DNA of 64,000 bases from Breviolum minutum Mf 1.05b.01. Its lineage: Eukaryota > Sar > Dinophyceae > Suessiales > Symbiodiniaceae. The translations under genes and the position numbers were made by a program. The DNA lies in assembly GCA_000507305.1 (NCBI GenBank), contig DF239748.1, positions 96,756-160,755 of the forward strand. The letters are read 5' to 3'. Positions within the stretch are counted from its first letter, which is position 1. The number at the start of each line of letters is the position of its first letter. The notes beneath the pieces are model-generated. The model was not told the DNA's origin. It was given only the letters and a program-made list of their open reading frames with translations, and made no database searches. This document shows, in pieces, positions 55,678 through 60,723 of this stretch.

Positions 55678-56244
55678 TGTATGTATGTATGTGTGTAGNT
55701 GTATGTATGTATGTATGTATGAATGTATGTATGTATGTATGTATGTATGTATGTATGTATGTATGTATGTAGGTTTGTTGGTATGTATGTATGTATGTAT
55801 GTATGTATGTTTGTTTGTATGTTTGTATGTATGTATGTATGTATGTGTGTGTATGTGAGTATGAATGTATGTATGTTTGTATGTATGTATGTATGTAAGT
55901 ATGTATGTATGTATGCATGTATGTATGTATGTATGTATGAATGTATGGATGTATGTATATGCATGTCAGTCTGTTTGTATGTATGTTTGTATGTACATGT
56001 AACATGTTGCATGTAACATGTACATTTAGCACCAGTGCCAGTATATCAAAATGAAAATTATATTGTGTATCATGTGTGTATGTAACATGTAGCATGCATG
56101 CAGTTTGCAATGGTTTCAACGTACCATTTGACATGCAAGTGGCGCTTGGGGCTCATCAACCTCCATCACGTTGGCCAAGAGCTCCTCATCTTCTAAACCA
56201 AGAGAGGCAGAGGTCGATGAATGATCATCATCCACAGAAGCCAT
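36438..56244 (-). CDS. C5 cytosine DNA methyltransferase, multi-exon gene
   Basis: This gene would transfer methyl groups from S-adenosylmethionine to cytosine in DNA. Coding blocks on the minus strand run from an ATG at 56244 to a TGA at 36438. The conserved motifs occur in family order: IV (VFGPPCRPYT, catalytic Cys) at 53.4 kb; VI (PRIAIMEEAC, catalytic Glu) at 52.6 kb; VIII (GLPQSRGRVYFVM) at 40.8 kb; IX-like (LLCLQGFN) at 37.9 kb; X (GEAMSPPVLGTLL) at 36.9 kb. Splice phases match at 53288/52650, 52589/41838, 41741/40800, 40462 or 40468/40389, 38315/37970 and 37883/36934. Motif I (SAM-binding) was not located. Odd points: PCR instead of the usual PCQ, MEE instead of ENV, probable single-base frameshifts, and a 10.75-kb intron that contains other coding blocks. 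Cytosine methyltransferases are known to be expanded and mobile in dinoflagellates; the subfamily is not determined. Confidence 0.85.
37883..37970 (-). CDS. methyltransferase exon, motif IX region
   Basis: Twenty-nine codons plus one base after acceptor ttttccag|GAC: DLLCLQGFNIKDLKLPSLG and YKEINLIA. The LQGF core matches the R-x-QGFP region just before motif X. The donor is ATTGCAG|gcaaag, a GC donor; no GT site gives the phase required by the next exon. Confidence 0.82.
37971..38314. other. intron of methyltransferase gene
   Basis: No open frame of interest; A+T-rich intron sequence. Confidence 0.6.
38315..38454 (-). CDS. methyltransferase exon, target-recognition region
   Basis: Forty-six codons between acceptor tgcctcctccag|GT and donor GTCTTG|gttaag: SFGRKAIFRQDTMSALTSSV and LFDFNKKDLLSAEDYVSGW. 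It lies between motifs VIII and IX, where these enzymes have their variable target-recognition domain. Its end phase joins the motif IX exon. Confidence 0.72.
38626..38742 (-). CDS. candidate acidic exon with frameshift
   Basis: After acceptor gttgttgtag|CA the first half reads NDATNHDFDSDVFGKF. A frame one base away continues it as DGSDLDFGASDDDG and a poly-Asp run encoded by the GAT repeat. The switch falls at a run of four T on the minus strand. It looks like one acidic exon broken by a single-base change, or a base-call error. The donor may be GATGAT|gtattg. Confidence 0.38.
38934..39058. repeat. CTA trinucleotide repeat
   Basis: A long imperfect run of tac/cta triplets with ttc and tgc variants. 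The Leu- and Thr-rich plus-strand frames across it are not genes. Confidence 0.92.
39059..39617. other. A+T-rich intron with one ambiguous base
   Basis: A+T-rich, with catatcat-type words and no exon. An ambiguous base (n) is at 39562, shortly before the AGAGCGGTTT repeat. Confidence 0.55.
39618..39760. repeat. AGAGCGGTTTA / AGAGCTATTT repeat cluster
   Basis: Dispersed units: cagagcggtttagtaagcga, gcgaatttataaatt, agagctatttctaaaat and tctaagcggtttagagcgg. Units run mostly in the orientation of the left array at 23879-24125, with some inverted ones. The decamer gagcggttta also fills an intron at 40407-40447 in the other orientation. Confidence 0.85.
40170..40389 (-). CDS. methyltransferase exon after motif VIII
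   Basis: After acceptor gcactgccag|C the frame is open for 72 codons to a stop at 40170: IPPTIQDGTRSKTIKAVAKA, KKKLGLGKPSGPQVYSKIHA, LERLGLNKRELEALDLNFGA. It joins the motif VIII exon in phase. The stop is probably beyond a missed donor, since conserved motifs IX and X lie further on; candidates are near 40180-40190. Confidence 0.72.
40390..40467 (-). other. short repeat-filled intron, GC-AG or GT-AG
   Basis: The intron runs from 40467 (TCAAG|gcagag) or from 40461 (GCAGAG|gtttta), 6 nt apart and in the same phase, to the acceptor at 40390. It is 72 or 78 nt long and more than half of it is four tandem copies of agagcggttt. Confidence 0.7.
40407..40447. repeat. four tandem decamers, aaaccgctct
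   Basis: Exact tandem units (aaaccgctct) lie inside the intron above. The same decamer is dispersed at 39618-39760, about 0.7 kb away, in the opposite orientation. Confidence 0.95.
40462..40800 (-). CDS. methyltransferase exon, motif VIII
   Basis: The acceptor tgtgactaag|T joins GA from the previous exon to give DSRDWGLPQSRGRVYFVMVH. The QSRGR core with both arginines is the C5-methyltransferase motif VIII. The rest of the exon, LLAAGEVDNIFDHILPHIIL and EYVQKILEEQGQNPTFPLPS, belongs to the variable region. The exon ends at 40468 (GC donor) or 40462 (GT donor). Confidence 0.87.
41741..41838 (-). CDS. methyltransferase exon between VI and VIII
   Basis: Thirty-two codons plus GA from acceptor cgctgctcag|ACC to donor CTAGA|gtgcct. 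It reads TPFEFMMWGKLPSGEAVGLD then IPQYHVKTMNL. This matches the position before motif VIII, where a G/Q-Y-x-V strand is expected. Phase 0 at the start fits the motif VI exon 10.75 kb upstream. Confidence 0.78.
42359..42450 (-). CDS. candidate exon in the large intron
   Basis: About 29 codons after acceptor gtttcaag|TG: TLVFDVRKEDILTSVFVPL and DRADTVYVQH, then a stop. It lies inside the 10.75-kb methyltransferase intron. Unrecognised. Confidence 0.4.
42974..43062 (-). CDS. candidate exon with Cys pair, large intron
   Basis: Twenty-eight codons and a stop after acceptor tttttgggtag|TC: PCAMRNAVPIGICKRCGNIP and RSIIVTDD. The C-x2-C (CKRC) suggests a zinc ribbon or finger half. It may end one of the genes nested in the methyltransferase intron. 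Confidence 0.48.
43340..43420. repeat. TA-rich simple sequence
   Basis: Alternating ata/tat sequence (taatataatataatatat) of about 80 bp. Confidence 0.85.
43501..43768 (-). CDS. exon in the large intron, unrecognised
   Basis: Eighty-eight codons and a stop after acceptor gtgcaacctcag|A. It reads CQVVHNAEHNLKTKVASAFC, FGLKSKTFQEGQDKVAGCDI and, at the end, KIHVKKKCAGKTLTEKFKSF. Good coding composition. It probably ends a nested gene whose 5' parts lie at higher coordinates. Confidence 0.66.
44151..44251 (-). CDS. first exon with membrane helix or signal
   Basis: An ATG in a favourable setting (caaaccaccATGG) opens MEPLALLMVACTGLGFIAGA, then CVPWLIYAGQPLF, and ends at donor TTCTG|gttagt. The hydrophobic N-terminus suggests a signal peptide or anchor. 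It cannot join the exon at 43768 directly, because that creates a stop, so the downstream exons are not fixed. Confidence 0.5.
44252..45182. other. no gene seen
   Basis: A+T-rich, with many short gtaagta-type words and no supported frame. It separates the zinc-finger block from the exon at 44151-44251. Confidence 0.55.
45183..46642 (-). CDS. PARP-type-like zinc-finger, acidic/basic protein
   Basis: About 485 open codons from acceptor gaggcacag|GG (46642) to TGA at 45183. The apparent start codon TTG is not used; the block is an exon, or starts at the ATG at 46631. N-terminal third: acidic (DNPEESEEEDVDKQ), then Cys-rich (CHLTCGGLCCQSLGGSC). Middle: beta-rich unknown domain (FFTANPGPDGNHHISFLTSH), then a long Lys/Arg tract (RRRKQSKRKKAPASKK) and an Asp/Ser tract. 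Near residue 408 is CYFCKCRIEKGHIRFSWYHN ending WIHQMC: C-x2-C-x24-H-x2-C with the K-G-x-x-R core typical of PARP-type zinc fingers, which bind DNA breaks. Chromatin or DNA binding is inferred. It lies in the methyltransferase intron. Confidence 0.78.
47021..47504 (-). CDS. HMG-box-like exon
   Basis: About 160 codons from acceptor gtttgcag|A (47504) to a stop at 47021. A basic N-terminus (REKRQR-like: TKQEKRQRVHRALVSSHQKR) precedes TGWNIFQREHLGELGSLDP and IKWKSLPDEDKQAFEVQAEY. The F-x-R-E, W-K-x-L and D-x-x-Q/K-x-x-F spacing resembles the HMG box (family core: W-K-x-L-x-x-x-x-K-x-x-Y). DNA bending or binding is inferred. The last residues may lie past a donor near CCAACAA|gtttta. It sits between the zinc-finger block and the transposase-like ORF. 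Confidence 0.68.
47505..48307. other. spacer between nested coding blocks
   Basis: No supported exon; poly-T/poly-A runs (ttttttttcaaaaaaaagg) near 47775 and ordinary intron-like sequence. Confidence 0.5.
48308..50770 (-). CDS. 820-codon intronless ORF, transposase-like
   Basis: A single open frame of 820 codons from ATG at 50770, with an in-frame TAA just upstream, to a stop at 48308. Intronless coding of this size is unusual in this intron-rich setting. Near residues 239-243 is FVGDALKANG, and near 273-282 is CTVHQICLIRK. An Asp followed by a C-x2-H-x2-L element resembles the RNase H-like core of hAT-type transposases, but I cannot place a full DDE triad. A Cys/His cluster follows (CIFHFCIHKNGNECC). 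The N-terminus is basic and proline-containing (DAPPPKRYSSGKDQLRNR). It lies inside the methyltransferase intron on the same strand. It could also be a host gene of retro-copy origin. Confidence 0.72.
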   Translation of the reverse strand: MFSRLQLDAPPPKRYSSGKDQLRNRTAKARTQALLNKQSRRLLEKHVEPHVRETPSQDTSAGKLQHWFFTSSFFKAVNQEEIYESRATFARDRKRCVFSLMRGLAVLLDQLFKISSDDDGLQHYHVLNSHIVDDTSTRLRGPSHNDPTTIYTILNSVQTVSVRLAKMDSLDIETDKCCLNFRVPTPLVVVDNPDAQGIHQSFSSCALLTASGLGEMFERFGLAKDLVKPVPWKTFLFVGDALKANGAAFRTECQQLRKKDSTGKHLALRLKCTVHQICLIRKPIVLMVPKLWTTIVRLGHLFETLSFRKSFATTMASIVRKSFTYLPVAEIPHQTEPLLAKREMLKNYYQTQSKLRKQALADSLDFLNGDLESDCIFHFCIHKNGNECCKGYQDSLNKCLKLVVPFLSRGFPTPLLYRFKHYDGAVGYLKVGFTIHKLLQRTLNEMQLEKTASGTQEAFISNLMADIDLAKEGIDGSTAVQVNDELLHEDEATNFAAHNAKRKALVHQEIMREDFISSTNIVSLVLKPMDQHMNMLFARSSRLTQLALLGSQQASWDSMAKKSRDMFISIVLGQFGWHIISDYVQMLLPGGLQSLEMTGLDIATSVQEMKVIFQMILIIFSDTWKRFIHDFAGYPLKLFQLLRADLSNFVVLWDVFQNEYASCGKCLDSAFSKKLLDAFPKILGQQTHEVQLSVYNEVRLILHDIATHGPTTSDAVEVKNGQVQRVASWRGNEAVKTPWAAKETSFLQSAIRGYELVKHWVETKTLPPKRQVAGILQMAGRQWVGKFTRRQGAKKFMEPHFARQIIAFTLILQVSFGFLT
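50771..51458. other. no gene seen
   Basis: No supported exon. There is a run of acatcacatcacatatcag-like sequence near 51090, otherwise ordinary intron-like DNA. Confidence 0.5.
51459..51553 (-). CDS. exon, acidic, unrecognised
   Basis: Thirty-one codons plus two bases between acceptor caacttggcag|GTC and consensus donor GGCTCT|gtgagt. It reads VLGIYDTFNGLNNQLDPEFV and DYKARDRQYEA. Both sites are strong. It lies in the large intron upstream of the 820-codon ORF and may be its 5' exon or part of another nested gene. Confidence 0.6.
51559..52265. other. A+T-rich intron, no gene
   Basis: A+T-rich with acatatatcat words; no frame with splice support. Confidence 0.5.
52266..52324 (-). CDS. candidate short exon in the large intron
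   Basis: Acceptor acctgcttag|A and consensus donor GTGCGT|gtaagt enclose 59 nt. One frame reads LCPTLLANKPTYHDDGLC, another YAPLCWPTNPHTMMMGCVR. The first resembles the CPTL segment before motif IX of C5 methyltransferases, but its position before motif VIII argues against that use here. Confidence 0.4.
52589..52650 (-). CDS. methyltransferase exon, motif VI
   Basis: Twenty codons between acceptor aacttcag|GT and donor GGTCAG|gtttat: KHQPRIAIMEEACHWKSAGQ. The P-R-I-A-I-M-E-E core corresponds to motif VI (usually P-x-x-h-h-h-E-N-V), keeping the catalytic Glu. The phase joins the motif IV exon (G|GT) and the exon at 41838 (phase 0). Confidence 0.75.
53288..53405 (-). CDS. methyltransferase exon, motif IV
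   Basis: Thirty-nine codons plus one base between acceptor catgtggccag|GAC and donor GAAGG|gttctc. It reads DIDVFVFGPPCRPYTVLSSC and RKEADYNPLQAKDSQPFVK. FGPPC carries the catalytic cysteine of C5 methyltransferases; the following residue is Arg rather than the usual Gln. Confidence 0.83.
53524..53581 (-). CDS. candidate methyltransferase exon before motif IV
   Basis: Nineteen codons after acceptor cttggtttcag|G: MHMPHACLLFVGIISDPDE, ending |gttgag in phase 0, which fits the motif IV exon. A hydrophobic strand followed by acidic residues is expected just before motif IV (motif III region). Other frames are open too. Confidence 0.42.
53924..54105 (-). CDS. methyltransferase exon with frameshift
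   Basis: After acceptor gttcatcatcacag|ATT the frame reads ILKFPEHLPSELNDNL, then meets a stop. A frame one base away continues at once: VDHIFAEMLDGHGDSRVPCD, then CCLEKPNQELQGLVAGG. The change falls near 54055. The gap is far too short for an intron, so this is a probable single-base frameshift. The start joins the previous exon in phase 0. Confidence 0.55.
54522..54680 (-). CDS. methyltransferase N-terminal exon
   Basis: Fifty-three codons, phase 0 at both ends, between acceptor tgacccttcag|AAA and donor ATCAAG|gtacag. It reads KPRDRLCFPFGFDFNINSFS, then RCPMKRNWLSTHLRGRG and KAPCLSIK. Good sites and composition; the domain is not recognised. Confidence 0.68.
54715..54768. repeat. GTT and CTT trinucleotide runs
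   Basis: Adjoining gtt and ctt triplet runs (gttgttgttgttgttcttct). The Arg/Thr-rich frame they give is not counted as coding. Confidence 0.88.
55139..55389 (-). CDS. methyltransferase exon 2 with frameshift
   Basis: From acceptor attttcttttccag|GTA, phase 0 from exon 1, the frame reads VTSHMAKHMANSLGQLDRPP. The better-looking coding then moves one base over, to MDFYSGVDPHMPRYLKWPHI and GTLKSMHLLKPSKEVSPKQL, up to a stop at 55139. The switch is at a run of four T on the minus strand (about 55325). A probable single-base indel or base-call error. The donor is unclear. Confidence 0.55.
55541..55985. repeat. long ATGT microsatellite with gap base
   Basis: About 445 bp of (ATGT)n with scattered variants (gtttgttggtatgtatg occurs twice) and one ambiguous base at 55699. 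Tyr/Cys/Met and His/Thr/Tyr repeats in all frames are artefacts of the array. Its true length is probably uncertain in the assembly. Confidence 0.97.
56125..56244 (-). CDS. first exon, methyltransferase gene
   Basis: ATG at 56244 opens 40 codons that end exactly at a strong donor (CAAATG|gtacgt). The product is acidic and Ser-rich: MASVDDDHSSTSASLGLEDE, then ELLANVMEVDEPQAPLACQM. Acidic disordered starts are common in nuclear proteins. It is taken as the start of the methyltransferase gene because the next exons follow on the same strand in phase. Confidence 0.66.
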
Positions 56245-56329
56245 TGCAGCTGCACAAGGCTAAGCTAAGTGACAAAAAGGTAAGGTGCAAGGTGTTGCAC
56301 AAAATACAATTCTTGCTTTCTTAGATCTT

Positions 56330-56625
56330 TGTTTTTTTTGCGTGCATGCTTTCAATAGCATCACTGGTATCACATGATGCGCACGGTTGCCTGAGCATGA
56401 TTGCTTGTGTGGGATGGGCGAGTTGCACCATTTGGATTGGACAAGGAAAGAAAATGAACTTCCCTTGAAGGGTCCATTGCATTAAGCTAGCTATATGTGG
56501 CAGTGGCCCCAAAAAATAACTGGCCAGTTGAACATCCATTTGTTGGGAAGACTTTGTGTCAACTTGTATTTCACCACCTGAAAGCACTTTGTATCCTTGA
56601 TTTGGGAACCCCCATGTTTTCATCT
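56330..56625 (-). CDS. possible upstream gene fragment
   Basis: About 95 open codons with GEIQVDTKSSQQMDVQLAS and PTQAIMLRQPCASCDTSDAI. There is no clear acceptor, and composition is only moderately coding. It may be a 3' part of another gene or chance. Confidence 0.32.
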
Positions 56626-56942
56626 ACTTGCTTGTTTTAGATCATTCATCACCAGTTGACCTATTCCCATTTAGCCATGATACAACCAAATCCTATGCCA
56701 CATGTGCCCTGCATGGCAACTGGGATGATATCAATGGCACATCCACATTGGATCATTTCTTAATTTGCTAAGGTGGTGCAGTAAGTCGAGGTAGTTAATG
56801 TAAATCCCAGAGCCCCCAAGAAGTTAAAAAGAAGCTCACAACCTTTGATTCTGATGTAACTGATGTATAAAGTAAATTATGCATTGTTCTGTTCTCCTTA
56901 TTTCATCAATATCCCTTGGGGGTCGGACTTTGCTGAGCAATA

Positions 56943-57139
56943 GGTTTAAGAATAGTTCTGAACAACACTGAAGTGTTGGAAAAGAGTGTTGGCTACATGG
57001 GACTGTTTTATAAATAGCTCTGGGTTTTTTAGAAATAGTTCTGATGGATTTACATAGAGTTTATAAATAGTTCTGGGAATTTTAGAAATAGTTCTGATGG
57101 AGTTTATAAATAGCTCTGGGTTTTTTATAAATCGCTCTG
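56943..57139. repeat. AGAGCTATTTATAAA array, right, inverted
   Basis: Units such as tttataaatagctctggg and ttttagaaatagttctgatg, about 20 bp each. They are the reverse complement of the units at 23879-24125. Just outside the last unit is ctcacag, matching ctgtgag just outside the left array, in inverted order. Confidence 0.9.
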
Positions 57140-57501
57140 TGATTCTCACAGAAACCCCATTTAATGAAACCGGTGACCCTCCTAATGTATTTGGGTCAAA
57201 AACATGTCAAAAGCTACCCAAGTTAAATGAAGAAATGCAACCGAAGCCATTGTAGGGACCCTTTAAGGCTTAACCAATAATATATGTTGGGGAATGCAAG
57301 GCAAGGGGTCAAAGAACACCGCGAAACATTCAGTTTGGTGTATTGTTTAGCACCTTTTTTTGCCTTGCAAGTATTTCTTGAGATGAGATGTTTTCGGAAT
57401 GTTAGCTTTGAAATTGTAGCACGGTTTTGAACATGTAAGAGGAGTATTTCTACGTAATCTTACACCTTGGTCGAATTCCATCAAATACAGTTGCCTGTAA
57501 T

Positions 57502-57627
57502 GAACATCCCGGAAACTGACATGGAACCTGAAATCATCCTTTTGGAAAAAGAACAACATTTTCCCAAACCTTCGTTGTTTGGGTTCCATCTTAGCTTTCA
57601 GGTGTGTCCTGTTAGCTGAACATGGGG
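57502..57627. mobile_element. diverged MITE, family A-like
   Basis: gaacatcccggaaactgaca near the left and cttagctttcaggtgtgtcc then tgttagctgaacatg near the right match family A ends loosely, around a longer interior. Confidence 0.4.
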
Positions 57628-58291
57628 CGAGGGGAAGTCAAGAGATCCATAAATCGATCCCAATGTTGCAGTACTTAACGGTTTTCCCACGATGAAAGAC
57701 GTCACCTTTGGAAACAAAAGGAGTTTGACTTTTGGGTATTTTGGGCAATTATTGCCTTGTAAGTTTGTTTTGGGGATTTTATAGGTTGGTGAAATGTGAT
57801 TTAGAAAAATTCGGAAACGAAATCGGTAGAAGTGGTTCAAGCGGTTGTTTGGTGGTGCTGCATGAATTTCAGTCGAGCAAGAGAGGCGTCGAGTCATTGA
57901 AAACCCGAAACATCAAAGTTTTCAGCCAGATGAGTTGATCGATTTGAAAATCCAACACTGGGATGAAATGCTTCCCTTTTAAGGGAATTCTTTCATGCGT
58001 CATACTTGTTGAATGCCTATTCTTATCACCAACCATGTATTTTTGAATAAGGGCAATGTATAAACGAGGTTTTGGTTGCGACTGCTCACTTTGAACTGGA
58101 ATATGGATGGAAGATGATGGAAGGGGACATCAGTAGCATTGGAAGAACTCTCCGTGGATCCGTACCATAGATGCTCTTCATTGAAAACATCATTTGCACA
58201 GTGCTTCGAATGACGATACCCAACCACAAAAAGTATCAGTATATTTGGTCAATTATTTGCAATACATTCGTTTTTCAATCGTTTTCACATA

Positions 58292-58385
58292 TACCCTCCA
58301 GGGAACAAACATATCCCACCTTGGGAAAAGGAAAATCATCTTCAAAATGGCATTTTTGGGGGATATGTTAGTTCCCTGGAGGGTA
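58292..58385. mobile_element. MITE-like element, family B
   Basis: A 94-bp element with near-perfect ends: taccctccagggaacaaaca at the left and tgttagttccctggagggta at the right, continuing inward as tatccc/ggggata. The interior has aaaatcatcttcaaaatgg. A degraded copy is at 20993-21062. Confidence 0.85.
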
Positions 58386-58510
58386 ACACATGTGTTTGTT
58401 TTCTTTGCATACTGTACATTTAACCACTTCCAACTTCCCCTGCCCCCAATCTTCAACAACTTAAGGCCTCCCAAAACATACCCCACCCAACCTTTTGTCC
58501 ATCTTTCAAG

Positions 58511-58560
58511 GCCTTCCGAGGTTCGGCACAATGGGCAAAATGAAGATGACGCGGAGTCGT
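58511..58560 (+). CDS. candidate short exon, plus strand
   Basis: After acceptor catctttcaag|G the frame reads PSEVRHNGQNEDDAES up to donor GTCGTG|gtgaca. Locally G+C-rich and charged. It would precede the EF-hand exon on the same strand. Confidence 0.42.
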
Positions 58561-59011
58561 GGTGACACATGGGGAATTCCGTAGGACCTTGTTGAGTGAT
58601 AAAACCCGTTGGTTGGAAATTCATCTGGATAATGATGGTGATTTTAAGGGAGGAAATCTCCCAAAAATGCTCAAAAATTCAGATTCAGATCTTGGAATTC
58701 GATTAACTTGTCAAATTTTTGTTCTTCCTCTTCTTGAGATGTTCCCCCAGGATGTTTCCATCGTCACTAGCAGGATGACAGGATAGGGGATCCCAACCTC
58801 AACCTTCATTTTGCCACTGGCATAACTGGGAGGGACAACTGGATGGCTTCACCATTCAGCGAAAGATTTGGAAACACTTCCGGGAAAAAAAAAGAAAAAC
58901 TTGCTGGGAATGGTGGACACACCTGCAAAAAGAAACTTTCACTGATTTTGGTTGTTTTATGTAGCTTGTGGTGTGGTGTCTTCTTGTGGGTGGTTTCCCC
59001 TGATAGAGATT

Positions 59012-59112
59012 ACCTTCCCTAAAACTAATATAGCCCCTGAAAATCAATGGTTGGAAGATGAAATATCTTTTTGGGATGGCCTATTTTGAGGGCGAACTGT
59101 TCGTTTTAGGGA
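59012..59112. mobile_element. MITE-like element, family A
   Basis: Left end ccttccctaaaactaatata, right end gttcgttttagggag. The interior has gcccctgaaaatcaatggtt and ttgggatggcctattttga, matching the copy at 2596-2692 closely. Confidence 0.75.
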
Positions 59113-59607
59113 GCATTTTTTTCTGTTCTGTTCATTTTGGAAAACCTTTCCGACTCGACAAAGGAAAGGTCACGACTTGAATCACCTGGCAGGCAATCTT
59201 TCCCATGCTAGTTGACGAGTTCAAAAATCCACCACGGAAACCTGTCGGAGGTATCAAATATATAACCCTCCCTTTGTGTGTTGAAAAGGGAGAACTAAAA
59301 AACGACCATCAACTGGTTGCAGAAGCTGGAGTTCTGAGGTTGTTTTGAGATAGGAAAAGCAAATGTCACACAGTTTGTAGGGGTATATTTCCTGTTGTTG
59401 TTTCTTTTGGGGGGGTATTTCCGTTGAACTATTGATAGGTTCTGGTGTTCCAATTGAAAAAAACTGCACTCGATTCTTGAGCTGCAGAACAAATAGCTGG
59501 TTGGCTTATGCTTCCCCGATTTGTATGGGCTTCCAATAAATGAAAGTCGTTGTGTTTGTTTGAGGTGTCTCTATTTCGGTGATCACCCATTGGATTTTTT
59601 GTGCCAG

Positions 59608-59696
59608 GCGGAGGAATTGTTTGACGTCTTGGATGTGAACCATGACGGCATGCTGTCTCGTGAAGAGTTTGCACAGGACTGGAGATGGAAGTGGAG
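59608..59696 (+). CDS. EF-hand exon, calcium-binding
   Basis: After acceptor ttttgtgccag|GCG the frame reads AEELFDVLDVNHDGMLSREE then FAQDW. The loop D-V-N-H-D-G-M-L-S-R-E-E has the canonical EF-hand residues at positions 1, 3, 5, 6, 8 and 12, with a helix before it, so it should bind calcium. The end is either at 59696 (TGGAG|gtcatg) or at 59676 (GCACAG|gactgg, a GA donor); only the latter is in phase with the next candidate exon. One hand is seen; the partner is not in view. Host protein unknown. Confidence 0.72.
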
Positions 59697-59917
59697 GTCA
59701 TGTTCATGAAGCTGCAGGGGTTGTTTGTGTTTTCACATTTTTTCACCCCTTTTTTTTGGTACATGTTGCAAACGCTGGATTGTGGAGCCTTCATTAGTTT
59801 ACTAAGTGTTGGTTGTTGGTTCCTTGTCAAGTTGCTCTTGCTGTTTCTTTGGCCGTTGTTGTTGGGGCCCCCACTTGCCACAAGCCCTGAGCTGTAAAGA
59901 GATGATATTCTTCTCAG

Positions 59918-60003
59918 GCCATTCGCAGCAAGATGAAGCAGCAGGTGGGTCTGCAGGCCTGTCAAGGGAACGAGCCATTGAAGGATATCGGGAATCCTGA
60001 GCG
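59918..60003 (+). CDS. candidate exon, basic helix
   Basis: Twenty-eight codons plus two bases between a strong acceptor (gatattcttctcag|GCC) and a good donor (GAGCG|gtaaac): AIRSKMKQQVGLQACQGNEP then LKDIGNPE. It probably follows the EF-hand exon in one gene. Confidence 0.55.
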
Positions 60004-60625
60004 GTAAACAGAAAATATTGGGATGATCTTGGTTGTTTGTTTTCTTTCGAAATTGTACTACCTTGGGTTTTTTTGGGATTTTTGTTGTTCAGCCATCAGA
60101 AGGGGCCTTATTCTAACAAAAATTAGGCATGATTCCCAAAAATTGCGTGGAAAATGCAGGAAATGTTCACAAAAACATTCAGGTTGATTGAAGGTTTCGG
60201 GTCCAAACCCTTTTTTGTAAAGACAAAAGGGGTGGGATGCGAAACCTTATCCCAACAGCTGGGTTAAGTAAAGGTGAACTAGGGGTGTTTTTTGAAATAT
60301 GTTTCAATGTTCACCCCGATTTTGGGGGGAAAATGATCCATTTTGACTAATGTTTTTTGATTTTCACCCCAATTTTTTGGGGGAAATGATCCAATTTGAT
60401 TCCAATTTGACTACTCCAACTTTGGGTGTTTCATATGCTTTTCCCCACTGCACAGTCAGGTTGCAAGCGGCAGGGAGGGCAGAGACCCTTTGAATTGAAG
60501 CTAGTGAAAGTGAAAGAGGTTGAAACCACCAGCTATAGTTAAGCTCAAGATGCATGAAGCTCAAAAATGGGTAATTCACGTCATTTCCTGGGAATGGCCA
60601 TCCCACCATTATGGCATCCTGGGAG

Positions 60626-60723
60626 CATCGCCATCGAAGAAGGCGACCGAAACAGATACCTTGGTCCGCAGCGTCATGGGAAGCACCATTGAGGTGCCTG
60701 CGGCGGAGTCCGGAGAGCCCAGG
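60626..60723 (+). CDS. candidate exon, G+C-rich
   Basis: Between acceptor atcctgggag|CA and donor CCCAGG|gtaatg the frame reads SPSKKATETDTLVRSVMGST and IEVPAAESGEP. The G+C rise is clear. Other frames and the minus strand are also open, so phase and strand are uncertain. Confidence 0.36.

Noticed and set aside
55511..56134. Long Tyr/Cys/Met and His/Thr/Tyr frames of up to 213 codons
   Set aside because: They are translations of the ATGT microsatellite in several frames and strands.
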